Below, one piece after another: positions 1 to 11,900 of a stretch of 64,000 nucleotides of DNA. The position numbers and the translations under genes were made by a program. The notes beneath the pieces were generated by a model. That model was not told where the DNA came from. It saw only the letters and a program-made list of their open reading frames with translations, and did no database searches. This stretch comes from Erythrocercus mccallii (lineage: Eukaryota; Chordata; Aves; Passeriformes; Dicruridae), in assembly GCA_013397435.1 (NCBI GenBank), contig VZRG01000289.1, positions 1 to 64,000 on the forward strand, in the 5' to 3' direction. How positions within the stretch are numbered: position 1 is the first letter of the stretch; each line of letters opens with the position of its first letter.

Positions 1-300
1 TTTTTTGTGCTGCTTTTCCCCTCCGCCTTTCTGCCGCGGGTGTTTGGGGCAGACGGGGATGCAGCAGCCCCGGGAGACACCGCAGAGTTAAGGATTTAAT
101 CCCTAAGGATGTGAGCACAACACGGCGGCGTTTGTTGTTTCTTTCCCCGCTGGGGCTGCGAGGTGGCAGCGGCCGGAGTTTCCTTTCTCTTTCCCCTCCC
201 TCTCCCTTTTCCCTGCGGGCAGCGCAGCCCGCCCGCTCCAGCGCGGAGTGGGTTCTGACTGCCTCTGTTCAATGAAACCTTACGTGCTGTGTTTGTATGC
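1..300. promoter_or_regulatory. Edge of a CpG-rich block, possible promoter or first exon
   Basis: The first 300 bases are far richer in G+C and in CpG than the following 2 kb, with roughly twenty CpG dinucleotides by eye, including the tight clusters near 35-40, 120-130 and 220-245. Composition falls abruptly to A/T-rich sequence after about 300. This is what the margin of a vertebrate CpG island looks like, so a promoter or first exon may lie here or just left of the window. Orientation is not decidable. The 71-codon minus-strand frame over it is rich in Arg, Gly and Lys, as expected from G+C-rich DNA, and shows no family I know. Confidence 0.55.
152..172 (+). promoter_or_regulatory. CTCF-like motif in the CpG-rich block
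   Basis: The core AGGTGGCAG at 161-169 fits the conserved half of the vertebrate CTCF consensus (AG, G/A, G/T, GGC, A/G, C/G). The upstream half is only a partial match. Position beside a CpG island edge is typical of CTCF sites, but chance matches are common. Confidence 0.3.
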
Positions 301-2740
301 CTTGAAAACATGTTAATACAGGGGGTTTTTTTCAGTTAATTTTGTTTCCTGACTGAATCCTAATATTTTACAGTTTTACAGTTGCTGGAGAGATAGAAAG
401 CAGTAAATGCAGTGACTTATTACCTATCAAGGATTTCAACATAGTCTGATTTCTTTAACAAGAATATTAAATTAAATTAAATTATATTAAATGAAATTAT
501 AAAAAATACAGTCGCGAGAAGCTTCTCAACTGTTCAGCAGCCTGCCAAATTACATGTTACTATATTTTTTTTTTCAGTAACCCTGCACTCTAAAAAGTCT
601 TACTAAACTTTTGTTTCCATGAAATCTGTCATGGGTTTTTCTCATAAGTAAATTATAAGCTTAATATGCTTGTTGCAACTTTTATCCCTCCAGTACACCA
701 TCATGCTGTTATTTCTCTTACAGATTGTTCACTTTTTCATTAAAAAAATGAAGTAGTAAGAAAACTACCAGCCAACAGGTGTTGCACACGAGGTCTGTGA
801 AAACTGTATAAAATAAGTTAGGTGAAGAAAGAGTTGGCTTTTCCCGCATGAAGAAAATGGCATCTCGGCTAACTTATTACAATACCTATAGATGTTGTTG
901 TATAAAACAACAGACAAGAAATATGTCGGTACACAAATAATGAGAATAAAAAACCCCAAAACAGCATCCTTAGGGTGCCTCCAAAAAATACCTGAGGGGA
1001 AAAAAAAGGAAGAGGAAAAAACCAGCACACCACATAATTTCCCTTTTGTTTCAACTTTGCTCACCTGGTAGCTGGTGATCTAATTATGCCAGCATTCAAA
1101 ACACAATTTAAAGATGAAGAGAAAAGTGCAGATGTGGGATCAAAAAAAAAAAAAAAGAGAATTGCTAACGCCACCAATGAATGGCTGCAGAGCTGAAACA
1201 CAAGTATGTTAGTTGCACTAGTTCAGGGTGGTGGGGTGGAAAATAAAAACCATCTGTGGCAAAAAAACCCCCAACAAACAAACCTACTGACCCAAACAAA
1301 AGCTAAAATGCTACCTGAAGCGGAGTGAGAATTTGAAGGTATTTAAATTTAAAAAAAATTATCCCCCCCCACCTTTACAAGCTCAGCTGCACTTCTTAAG
1401 GATCACAGAACATGAATTTGCATTTTAAAACTTGCAGAATTGTCTCTATTGGACCTATACAAAAATCCTAGGAAAAAAAACCCTAAACTACTCAGATTGG
1501 ACACCTTTACTTTTGACTAAAGGCTATAAGGAACTTGTACATGAGTTGTGGAGTAAAGAGCAATAATTCTACATCTTGAAGGAGAACCCTGTTATCTAAG
1601 CCATTAGTGTTCAGGCTTTGAACATTGCCTACAAATTTTCAAGGTGAAAACCAACACCTGTCTCCAGAGCCCGAAGTATATCACAGATCCCCTTTTAGCT
1701 CCCCATATCTGAGTTCTCAATTCCTTTTTTTTCTGGCACCTTTAAGTTAAATTAAGCAGAACTCCACACTGTGATCATCAGAAGCATGATAGAGAGAAGT
1801 TTATGTAGGCTCAGTACAATCCCCGTTGACTTCAGATGCTGCAGTGCAGAACAGGAAGCCGTGTTCCTTGCCCACCACTCCATGTTCTTCTGAAAACGTG
1901 TCAGCCCAATTGGTCGTTTTCTGAAAACCTTTTTATTCTGTCCTCTCCCCTGTGCATGTTCCTCACTGGTGTTCCTCACAAGGATGTGCTCAATGTGGTT
2001 CCCATTACTCAAGGAAATTTTGCTTTCCATGTCTAGTGAGGCCAAATTGCTACAAACCATCTTTATCACTGGTCAGATTTATGCCGACCCAAGCCTCATC
2101 TCCATCTGTTTCAGTGACTGCACTTAGGAGGGTCAAGTTGGATGTGAGCCATTATCCCAGAGGTGGAAAACCAAGGCTTTACAGACTAAATCTATAGTTA
2201 TTTTTGTTCCAAGACAGTGGACAAAAGAATACAAGCCAGAGAACCCTTAAAATTCTTCACCAGAGATGCATAATGGGCTATTTGGCAGGTGAATTGCACT
2301 TTTGACGCCTGTCAATAATATCCATTGCCATTTAGCAAAATGAGCTTACATTTTTCTCAGAGGAGAAAAGCATTTTAAACTCACTTCTGAAGTACAACAA
2401 TGAAATGAATAAGTAAAACCTATAGCATAATTTTTAGATATATTAAAAAAGGCATGAGTGACATAAAGGACTGCCTCTCTTCTCTGAGACAGGTACAAGG
2501 ATGCACCTTTCCCTGAGCCACAAAGTTGCTACAAAATTTATTTTTTCTCAGTGTAAACCGTTGTAGAATAATCTGCTCAGTTCTGGGGAAAAAAAAGGCA
2601 AAGAGCCATGGATGGATACTGACAGGAGAATACTCTTCACTACATGTAGATGTGCCTCCCTAACTGCATGAAGCAAGCCCTTAAGCACTCCTTGGTAATG
2701 AAATGTGGATTTGTTTTTTCCCAGTCAGCGTAGAAAAGCA
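301..2740. other. Non-coding A/T-rich stretch
   Basis: Mostly unique A/T-rich DNA. It holds an imperfect ATTAA pentanucleotide run (466-498), a 15-base A-run (1142-1156) and several short A/T runs. The longest frames (99 and 105 codons, minus strand) have low-complexity or unrecognised translations with no domain. I see no exon here. Confidence 0.6.
466..498. repeat. ATTAA-type pentanucleotide microsatellite, imperfect
   Basis: Six consecutive 5-base units (three perfect ATTAA, then ATTAT, ATTAA, ATGAA) followed by a partial unit. Short and interrupted, so probably old and not very variable. Confidence 0.75.
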
Positions 2741-2744
2741 TTAT

Positions 2745-2835
2745 TGCCTCTGATTTGTAGGGAGAATTTGTGGGGGTGCAGTAGGTAAGGTGATTTGTTC
2801 AGGATCATCAAATAACCACAGGCTGAACCTCAGAG
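2745..2835 (-). mobile_element. Possible MIR-like SINE fragment
   Basis: The stretch around 2785-2835 reads, on the minus strand, like the diverged central part of a MIR/CORE-SINE: the segment that in the consensus describes a cytosine-rich run around 'tcacttaacct' preceded by 'tgtgacct'. Similarity is weak and recognised by eye only. RepeatMasker would decide. Confidence 0.3.
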
Positions 2836-5240
2836 AGGAGGAGGGTGCTCCTTCCCTCCCAGGCTATTGCACACAGGCTTCTCCATCACAGCTGCCCCAG
2901 TCAACAAGTGTTCTCCAGGAAGAAAAAAATTAAGAGGCCAAAAGGCCACTGGACAAAGAAATCAATCCCTTTTCAGCTCTCAGAGCTAGAGAACTATTGG
3001 GTTTTGTGTTCTTTTTTTCCATGCAAGTATGACTTACATGCAGTGGAACTCATTAATGGCGATTGAGTTAAATCAGTTTGTTATGCAAATAATGCTTAAG
3101 TAACATCATCTTAAAAAGGAAAATACATCCTGCTACTCCAGTGCAACTTCAGAAAACAGCCTGAAGTGACTTGTTCCTCCCCAGCAGTGCTACTAGAGTG
3201 GATGCAAACACTTTGCAGAGGAAGGTACAATTATCTTTCTGTTCTTAGTGATGCAGGGAATATGAGAAGATAGATAATTTGCAGTGTTTCCAAGATCATG
3301 TCAGAAAATTAGGAGTAGTCTGTGCTGGGATTAGGCAGATGGAGCAAGTGTCTCCTTAATGTGGCATATTACAGTAGGATTTAACATTTGATTAAAGTGG
3401 ATATAGAAAGTTTCCTTTCTACTGGACATTGCATATTATACATTGCTGTGAAATGTTTCAAGGAAGATAAGCATTATAATGAAGCACATGAAATATAACT
3501 TTTATTTCTCCTAAGATAAATCCTGCTATCAGTTCAGTAACTGATTCAAATTTTCTGAAAATTTGAAAAATTTGTAGGTGTTTGCCAAAACAGTAATTTC
3601 CTGTTATCTTCTTTCAATTACTTCAAAGCACGGAAGGCAAAGATCCCTCTCTCTAGTCATGAAATCCATGAGAAACCTAAAGATAGCAAGTTCCCTATAA
3701 TCACACTCTTCCAAGCTGAAGGAAATCTCGGAATGTAAGGAATTGGCTTAGTTTGAGGGTTATGAACTATTTTTTTTTTCCTTTTTGGGATCCTGATACA
3801 GCTTAAAAAGTCCTTCAAAACCCTTGACAATCATGGCCAAAGCCAGTGTTACAGTAACCTAGAGACACTAAAGTGCAGTTTTTGAACTTCTTGCCGGAAG
3901 CAAAAATCAGTTTTGAAATCTGGATTGTTAGTAAGGGACTGGCTCCCGCAGAACCATATGTTACGCAGCACTTGCATTTCTGCTGATAACTTAGGGTTTC
4001 TTCCTCCTTTTTCTCCAGGAAAGGTTGAGCACTGCATAGCAGAAGCGCATATGCAAGTCCCTTTCACATGCTCACAATTTCAGCCTGGGATTTCTATATC
4101 AGGTCTGTGTAAAGAGCAGTCTGGCTTTGAGTCACAGTCTGGATGTGCTAAAACTCTCTGGAGAAAAGTTACTGCCTTGACCCTGAAACGTGACCTTCAC
4201 CAGATTTGTGTCCTGTGAAATCCAAGCAACAAAAACCAGCATAGCGTATTCTGAGTAATCATTAACCTTAATTTAACAGCTCATCTGTGCTAATTTTCAT
4301 TGTTCTCCTTCACAAGATTACAATGTAAGCAGTGATTGCAATCTTATCCTGCCCTTAGATGAGCAGAATTCCTGTCTTGTGAGTAAAATTCTCAAAAAAC
4401 CAATTCATTGGGTTTTTTAAAACACCTCTGTAGCACAGTCCACTGCAATTGACATTATTACAGCAAAATCAAATTCTTTGTCCTCACTCCTGTGTTTAAT
4501 ATTAGTTCTGATAATATTAATCAGAAAAAATCCATTCATATTTAAAATTGGTTTAAAAAGACACTTCCAGGTTCAAACACATCTGAAAACTTGGGGTAAC
4601 AGGAAACTGCATTGGATTTAGGCATTCTTTCTTGTGCAGAGCACTAAAGTTAATATTCCTCACCAGCAGTACCATGCAGTTCAAAACCTAAACAGAGATG
4701 TCATTAGATCATTTAGACAATGGTTTCCTTTTTTAACACTTTCAGATGCATGGCTGAAAAGTACATTAAATGTAAGCAGTACATGTTCTTTATCATTGAG
4801 CAAATGGAGGCAAATATTGGGCCTAAGCTCACTTAGACCTATGTTACGTAGCTTTGCTGTGCCATAATCCATCAGCATTATTTTCCTCCAAAGCAGCATT
4901 TTCTACTTCAAGTTCCATAATGTTCTTGCACTAAAAGTCTCTCACAGTTAGCATCACAGCTAAAGAGGTGTCTGCCTGTTTCTTTGTTACTGCGTTTCAC
5001 GATTGGAAAGACCACCTCTTACAGAAAAATTAATCCTGAAAGTCATCTTATTTTTGTGTCTTATCTGATATGTTACCAGTGAACATCTCAGAAGAGGTTT
5101 TTTCCCCTCATCAGTCTTGAAAACGAAACACAGTGAGAAGGACAGATGGCTGTGTGTGTGTACGTCTGCATTTTTGTTAGAGGAAAGTGTGTGGGGGTTA
5201 ATGGATAGCAAAGGAGTGGAAAGGGAAAGGACATGGCTTG
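2836..5240. other. Non-coding stretch without recognisable genes
   Basis: Ordinary A/T-rich DNA with short T-runs (for example 3771-3779). Open frames of 72-101 codons on both strands near 3.85-4.22 kb overlap each other antisense and have no recognisable content. No repeat family was identified. Confidence 0.55.
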
Positions 5241-5259
5241 TCTCCTGCTCTTTGATTCG

Positions 5260-5420
5260 AGCCTTGTTCATCCAATGGATCGGTGGCCCCCAGCAAGCAG
5301 CCGCAGGCAGCCCTGCCTGGCAGCACGCGCTCTGCAGGCACCGGCTCAGCGGGGCTGCTGAGCTGCTCGCCTTTGTCTGGTCACTCACCCCGTGGGCTGA
5401 ACACCTACTGCCACTCATTC
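5260..5420. other. Small G+C-rich pocket
   Basis: About 160 bases with around ten CpGs stand out from A/T-rich flanks. Frames stay open on both strands across it, including the longest gap-free frame in the window (167 codons, minus strand, 4987-5490). The open reading is explained by lack of A/T-rich stop codons. The translation is Ser/Ala/Cys-rich in the pocket and shows no domain. It could be a small regulatory element or the remnant of an exon or repeat. Confidence 0.35.
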
Positions 5421-5440
5421 CCCTTCCTCTCATTTGAACA

Positions 5441-6640
5441 AGTGTTTTTGTTACAGATACAAGCATAATTATAAATAAATATTCTCTCACACAGGCACAT
5501 TCACACAGGGAAGGAAACCAGCAGGACTGAACTCATCCTTCATGGAAGTCTGCTTACTTCAAAGCATTAGTGCCATAGGCACACACAGGTAAAAGGGGCC
5601 TATCCATCTTTGGCAAGTTCTTTCAGTAGAACAGAAAAATCCCATCGTCTAAAATAGATCTTGTGTAGCTCTTTTACAAGTTATCATTGTCTGATCAGCC
5701 ACAGTGGCAAAGAGAAACAAAATATTTGGGATGATCTGGAGAGTGTAACTCCACAATCTGTTTGCACTTTGAGAGAGGATTACTAAACTAACAAGAAGCA
5801 GCTGCTTTTCAAAGCCACATACACTTTGGATTCAGTAAAGTCACAGAAATTATACATGCAAAACACAACTTGTCCCAGAGACACTCTGAGTGCTTGGTAC
5901 ACCTTTAGAGCTAGTGAGGTATAGGCTTGCAACCAAAAACTCTATGTCTTTTCTTAGTTTGGGCCAACAGAAGGTAAAGTTCAAGAGAAGGGGAAAACCT
6001 GTACTTAAGCAAAGGCTAAAAGAAATAGTGCTTCTTATTTAAAAGTTCCTTAGGCCCACCTAATAAACAGGAAGTTTGGCATTCACAGTCAACAGTCACA
6101 GTTAGGAACTACAAAAGATACACAGTCATGAAGTATCAGACTCAGGTGCAGGTTTAACTGGTTTAGGAATCAGTACAACAGATCTTATTGCTGATTGCTG
6201 AACATGGAGAATGTTCAAAGAATTTGGATTCAAGGTGGCTCTTCATAGAAATGAACACCAACAGCTTATTAATTTGGTTTGTGCCTATCTAGATTCCAGA
6301 AACTAAATTGTCACATGGTAACCCTGTGATTTCTGCCTCTGGCTGCCAAGGGACTCCTATCTGATGGATAATAACGTGTTTTTACTTTCTTGATCATCAC
6401 TCAGCTGGATTAGAACCATACAACATATCCTTAGCAACACAACTATTTTGAGCACATCAAACTTTTCTTCTGCTTATGGCAGGTGTAAAATTGTGAGTCA
6501 TTATATCTTGATCTTTATCTAAAATCAATATATAATAAAGTTACATACATAGTATGTAACACAAAGTATTTTAAAAAAAGGCCCTTAAACCCTCCTGTAG
6601 ACACTCCACTGCTCATATTTTCCATTCAGAACAGACAAAA
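5441..6640. other. Non-coding stretch upstream of a CR1 fragment
   Basis: Unique A/T-rich DNA. The one structural item is a perfect 9-bp inverted repeat at 6540-6560 (GTTACATAC, 3-base spacer, GTATGTAAC). No coding signal. Confidence 0.55.
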
Positions 6641-6902
6641 CACCCTTCAAACTGAAAGAGGTTAGATTTAGGTTAGCTATTACGAAGAAATTCTTTACTG
6701 TGAGTGTGATGAGACACTGGAAGAGGTTTTCCTGAGTCATTGTGGATTTCCCATCCCTGGAAGCTTTCAAGGCCAGGTTGGGCTTGGGTGGGCTTTGAGC
6801 ACCCTGGTCTAGTGAAAGGTGTCTCCTGCCTGTAGCAGGAGGGTTGTAACCAGTCTTTAAAATTTCTTCCAACCCAATTGATTCTATGATTCTGTGGTTC
6901 TA
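6641..6902 (+). mobile_element. CR1 LINE fragment, 3' end, plus orientation
   Basis: The segment follows the 3' untranslated part of avian CR1 through its length: the 'ttagattagctattac-gaagaaattcttta' region, the 'gtgatgagacactgg' block, 'ccatccctggaag', 'ttcaaggccagg', 'ctggtctagtg', and the terminal imperfect direct repeats of the ATTCTATG type near 6875-6900. CR1 copies are normally truncated at the 5' end, as here, with only about 260 bases left and no reverse-transcriptase frame. Moderate divergence suggests it is not recent. Small open frames on the minus strand here (95 codons) are shadows of the repeat. Confidence 0.92.
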
Positions 6903-8761
6903 TAAGGTGTTTAGACAGGTGTTTATACTTTGTTCTTCCAATTAAGCGTGAAGAACACAATCTTTAAAAAGAGATCCAAATTTCCTTTTCTGCATGCTAG
7001 AGCACCAGACTGACTAAGGCTCAGGGGATTAAAAAACATACAGCACTTAAGACTGAGGTAGAAATCAGAGAGCCTCTTTTCTAATATTAAACATACAAGG
7101 CTTGTGTCCTTCACTTCCTCTGATAAAATATGTTGATGGATTTTAGTTGTGAACAGTCTCTGGTTTGCAGAGGTGAGAAGGCAAGGAGAAGCTCAATGGA
7201 GGCTCCTTTGTCTTGCTCAGGAAGAGGCAGCACTGCTGTCACTGTGCAGCTACTGCAAATAAGACACTTAGAAATTCATTCAGAAAACCACAATTACTGA
7301 GGGACAGAATGGTTCCGGTGAGAGGTGATAGGATACCGCTACAATCATTTCCCTCACTCACTATTTGAAGGTCTGTAAACAAATTTTTAAAAAGGTCAGA
7401 GTACTTTGGTTGTCAAGAGGACCTCTTGCCATATTTGAAAACAAAATAATTCAAAGCAGACAAAAAATCAAATGAAAGTGAAAAGGGTGAAAGGAAAAGG
7501 TTAATATAGCTTCTTAATCAAATGATCATACATTATGCCTCCCAGCTAGGTTGTTTCTTTTTTTTTTAAAAACTTGTATCTTGTATCTGTAGTCATACAG
7601 CTAGCTCTGTTATGCCCAAGACAAAGGCATTTGCCATACCTATATTTATTTACCATACTTGTATTGATTTTGCATCTAGAAAAATATAAAAACATGTTTC
7701 AAGCAGATAAACTCTATGTAGAGAAAAGGATTAAATAATAGCACAATATCCAGTATTCTGACTATAGGTATACTTTGAATTCAAAATCACCAATAAGAAT
7801 TTACAAGTTAAAAAACGCTAAGAAATTAATTAAGAATTTACAAATAATACAATCTCTACTGTAGTGGATATAGAGGGACTGCTAGAGAACCCACCACTCA
7901 GTGATGTTACTTTACTAGTAGTGCAATATTCAATACAAAGGATCCTTGAGCCCCTCATTCTCCTTTCCCTTCCTTAATTTTTTTTCCTCCTTACTGCAAA
8001 GATACAATACACAAACAGGCAGTCATCCAAATGGCCGTGGCTCTAAAAAGGAGACACACACACATATATAATTGTTAATTAGTTCCATAACTAGAACCCT
8101 TCTGTATGCTTGCATAGCTACCCTGGGGCATCATGAGTCCCTTAAAGCTGTGCAGGAGGAAGGAGGTGTTTGAAGCAGATTTCACTGCTGGGGAATTCTC
8201 CAACTAGTTCATGTTGTCACGTATTGTGTAGTTGTGTACAGCCAGGGATCTGCTGAGGAAGCAGAGACATTGCACTGGGGAGGCAGAGGAGCAGATCAAA
8301 AGCAGAATGGGGTCATCCAGAGATTCAAAGTTTTGAGGAAACCAGAGTAAAAAATGATCCAGCCTGTGATTTAGATGCTTTTCAAAATGTTTTTTCCTTA
8401 CAAATTGAGTATTCCATAAAACCCTGCCTGCTGTTCGTTAAGTCAGATGCTGATGAAGAAGGAAAGGAGCAGTCCCTACAGCAGAGCTTTGCTCCTGCTG
8501 GGAGTCTCACACAGCCTGAGGATGGGATGTTGACACTCTCCAGGTGCAATAGCACATGTCCAGGGCAGAGTAATCCTAAATCCTGTCCTTACAAAGTGTC
8601 AGGAGAAGAACCTTTTCTATATCCTAAAATTTTTATCAGTCCAAAGAAAAGATTGTCAGATAGGTAGTTTGTTCTTTGACTTTTTAATTACCATTTACAA
8701 GATCGTAAAACTTATGCATTGTCAGCAATATGCATTTGCATTTTTACATTACATTTTACAT
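6903..8761. other. Non-coding stretch between two CR1 fragments
   Basis: A/T-rich, with T- and A-runs near 7556-7570 and a very short CA/TA tract at about 8056-8070. No gene, no clear repeat. Confidence 0.55.
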
Positions 8762-8976
8762 AGGCATTGGTAAGGTCCCCTCTTCTTCAGGCTGAATAGC
8801 TTCCTCAGCCTGTCCTCATAAGAAAAGTGCTTCAGCCCCTTCATCATCTTTGTCACCCTCCACTGGATCTGTGCCAGGAGCTCCATGTCTCTCTTGTCCT
8901 GAGGAGCCCAGAACTGGACACAGCACTCCAGATGTGCCTCACTAGGGTTGAGTAGAGTGGGAGGATCACATCCCTA
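8762..8976 (-). mobile_element. CR1 LINE fragment, minus orientation
   Basis: Read on the plus strand, this is the reverse complement of the region of CR1 that spans the end of ORF2 and the start of the 3' untranslated part. Diagnostic blocks are 'agcctgtcctcata', 'ccctccactgga', 'tgtctctcttgtcctgagg', 'cccagaactggacacagcactccag' (split in the copy by small changes) and 'tgcctcac'. The 3' terminal repeats are missing, so the copy is an internal fragment, truncated at both ends. Confidence 0.92.
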
Positions 8977-11900
8977 CAATAAACATAAAAGTCTAATGTA
9001 AATTATAGGACGTAAGTCTGGGTTTTGGATCTAAAACTTTTCAGAGAAACTTAGAGTCCTTCTGTAGCCATAGTGCCAATGCCAGCTGTTGAGTTTTCAC
9101 AGAATACATAAACCAGGGAACATGTGTGGTTCATGTAATGGACCCGCCATTTTTATGAGGCCACCATTTCTTTTTTGTTGCGGATCATTTTATCTTTCTG
9201 CAAACAAACTGGGACTGGCCACTGACTACCTGGTTTTTAATATTTCTTCTTTTTTAAACAAAGTCCATGTTGAATAACCAAAAAGTAACCAGGTGCACTA
9301 TAAGCTTAGCACAGTTAACCTTGGAAAGAATTGTAGTCTGCAGCCACCCAAACGTGCTATACTCATCAGCTTCAGATTACAGTTTTGCAAAGTAATTCTA
9401 CTGTAAATACTTAAATAATGCATGCAAGTATCATGAGTAAGACTGCTGATGTATTGCAGTAACAGACTGCTTGCTGTCTCTGTCAGCCAGTCATTTTGAT
9501 TACTATTCATCAAAAAGTTTCCATGGAAATAAAAGGTAATGCAGTACTGCATGAGAAATTTTTAATTATTTCCAATACTTAGTCATTATTAGCAATGCTC
9601 AGGTTATGTTTGAATATGTGAATCTGTTGCATTTGTGGAAGTCAAGCAAGACTCCTGGGACCCAGTATTGCAGAAAGCTAGGGAGGATGAAGAACTTTTC
9701 ATTCACAAGTTTTTAAAAACCTTATCTGGAAAAATAAGACTCTGTGCTGGTGGTGCTTTCAATTTAGGTTTATCAACCTGATATACCCCAGGCATGTGGG
9801 ATCAAAGGTTACAGAAGACTGATGTCAGAATGATCAATAATACTAAGGTGACACTAATGAGAATATCTTCTGCAAGTATGCAGTTGGTCTTTTATGCCCA
9901 TGGGTGCCCAAAACTAAAGAGACAGTAATTAATCTCTGTATTAACTAGCAAGTGTTTACAACACAGAGGGAAGCAAAGAGACATCTTGTCAGCAGGAAAT
10001 CGTTTGCTGAGAATAATGGACTGTGATGCTGGAGATCTGGCCAGGATTGCTTGGCTACTGCACCCAGACCACACAGGGAGGCCTTTTAAAGTTTTGATCT
10101 CGTTGGAGCACTCTTTTTCTCTCTAGTGTTGTGATCAAAAGCCTTTTTGGCTGTACTGGCTGTGAAGCTTGATTTGAAGTCTGACACGGATCTGAAATCA
10201 CACAAAGGAAGCAGGGCCAACCTTTCAACTCCTAAGGTCACTGGAAGGGAATCAAATACCCTGGTCTTGCACCAAAAGAGAGCTGTTAAGTTGCAGGTTG
10301 AAAGCTATAGGTTGGAGGTTTTAAACTCTTGTTCTGACTAATATGCTCCTGCCCTGCCAGAAGGACATTGTTGAATTTTTGAACAGTGTCTGTGTATGCT
10401 CCAGGAATAAAAAGCACATCAGTTTGTCTTAGAAATGTGAAATAGATTTCATAAGACTACGTAGGAAAAGTGCTTATCTCTTCATGCAAGCAAGAAACAT
10501 TAAAAACTATTCTCTGAACAACAACTCTGTATTATGCATTAACAACGCTAAATTGTTAGCAGGAAATTCTAAATCCAGATTCTATTTCTAAGCATATGAT
10601 CAGAATTTAAAGATATTTAGCAATTTTATTAATATATCTTGTTTTTTAAAAATAGTGCTAAAGTTCCAGGTGGTAGTCACTTGCACATGAAAATAAGTAG
10701 CATTTAAATAATGCATACATGGTTTTCTGATTTTAAATATTTGTTTTCCAATAGTACAGTTCGTCACTAAAACTTTACTGAAGTAAATTCACAGCTGACC
10801 TCTTGTCAGACAGTAAAAAGCCTGTACTGCATTAATTTAATATTTTTTAACAGGGGTCTGTGGACAGAAAAAACCAAAATAGGGGTTTTGTCCCTTCTCC
10901 GCACGTTTTCTATCAGATTATACATGTTTCTGAGCAGTTATTAAAAAAATTACTCCACACAGGCTCAGCCAAGAATCCAGTCAAGGTATATGAAAGATAG
11001 ACAGCCTTTTACAAAATATGCTGTTCACCTCAGTGTTTCAGACATCTGCAAAGAAGAGTGGGAAGAAGTCTATCACTGGCCCTAAAGGTAGAATACCCAT
11101 AGTACCTTACATGAAAGTACTATGAAAGGACTTACTGGACTTTCAGGAAACTTTATAGAAACTTTAACTCCTTCTTTGTAACTCACAAATCCTAAAAAAC
11201 TTTCTGGAAGAATGTAATAAACCAGGAGCCTATTGGCTTAACAGCTCCACCATATTTCTCTTCCCATTGCAATGTTTTTCCATGTACCCTGTCAGTCCTT
11301 GCTTTGTGCTAGGCACGAATCAGGTACTCAAGGACAATTGAATTTCATATATTTAGGCATAAATTATTGGATGCTATGTGCAGAGAGCATGCACCAGGTC
11401 TGTTTCTTTGAAGGAAGGTGTCCAAATACTTGAGTCCATCACCCAGCCCACGTATTCAGCCTCTGACCTCCCATGATATGTAAAGTCTCATTTACAACTA
11501 ATCTCAATTGCATTTACATATCTGAGTATCACTTCCTTTACCTCTCAAGTGTCTTCTCAGTGGAACTGCATTAGCAGGTCTCAGGTCACAGCCCAGCATC
11601 CTACTAGCAAGCTGGTATTGAGTCTCTTCAACCACAACTAAAGCAACTTTCCTTTACTTTAGCTGCACATTTGACCTGGGCTTTAAAGGCTCCTCAACAT
11701 GCAGTGGTCCAGCAGCACTGAACAGTGACTTGGTTTGTCTGGAACTGTGACAGTTTCTAAGAAATTGCATAATTTTGAGTGACATTGTACTCTCACAACA
11801 GTCAGTGCTACAACAGTCAACAATATAAAAGCTTTACAGAAAAATGTTGTGGGCAAACATTCTTAGGTTCAAACATTCCTTTGAAGTGTTTATAAATATT

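Noticed and set aside
4987..5490. 167-codon minus-strand open frame, the longest without N
   Set aside because: Its middle is a G+C-rich pocket where stops are rare, its ends are low-complexity, and no domain, splice context or family is visible.
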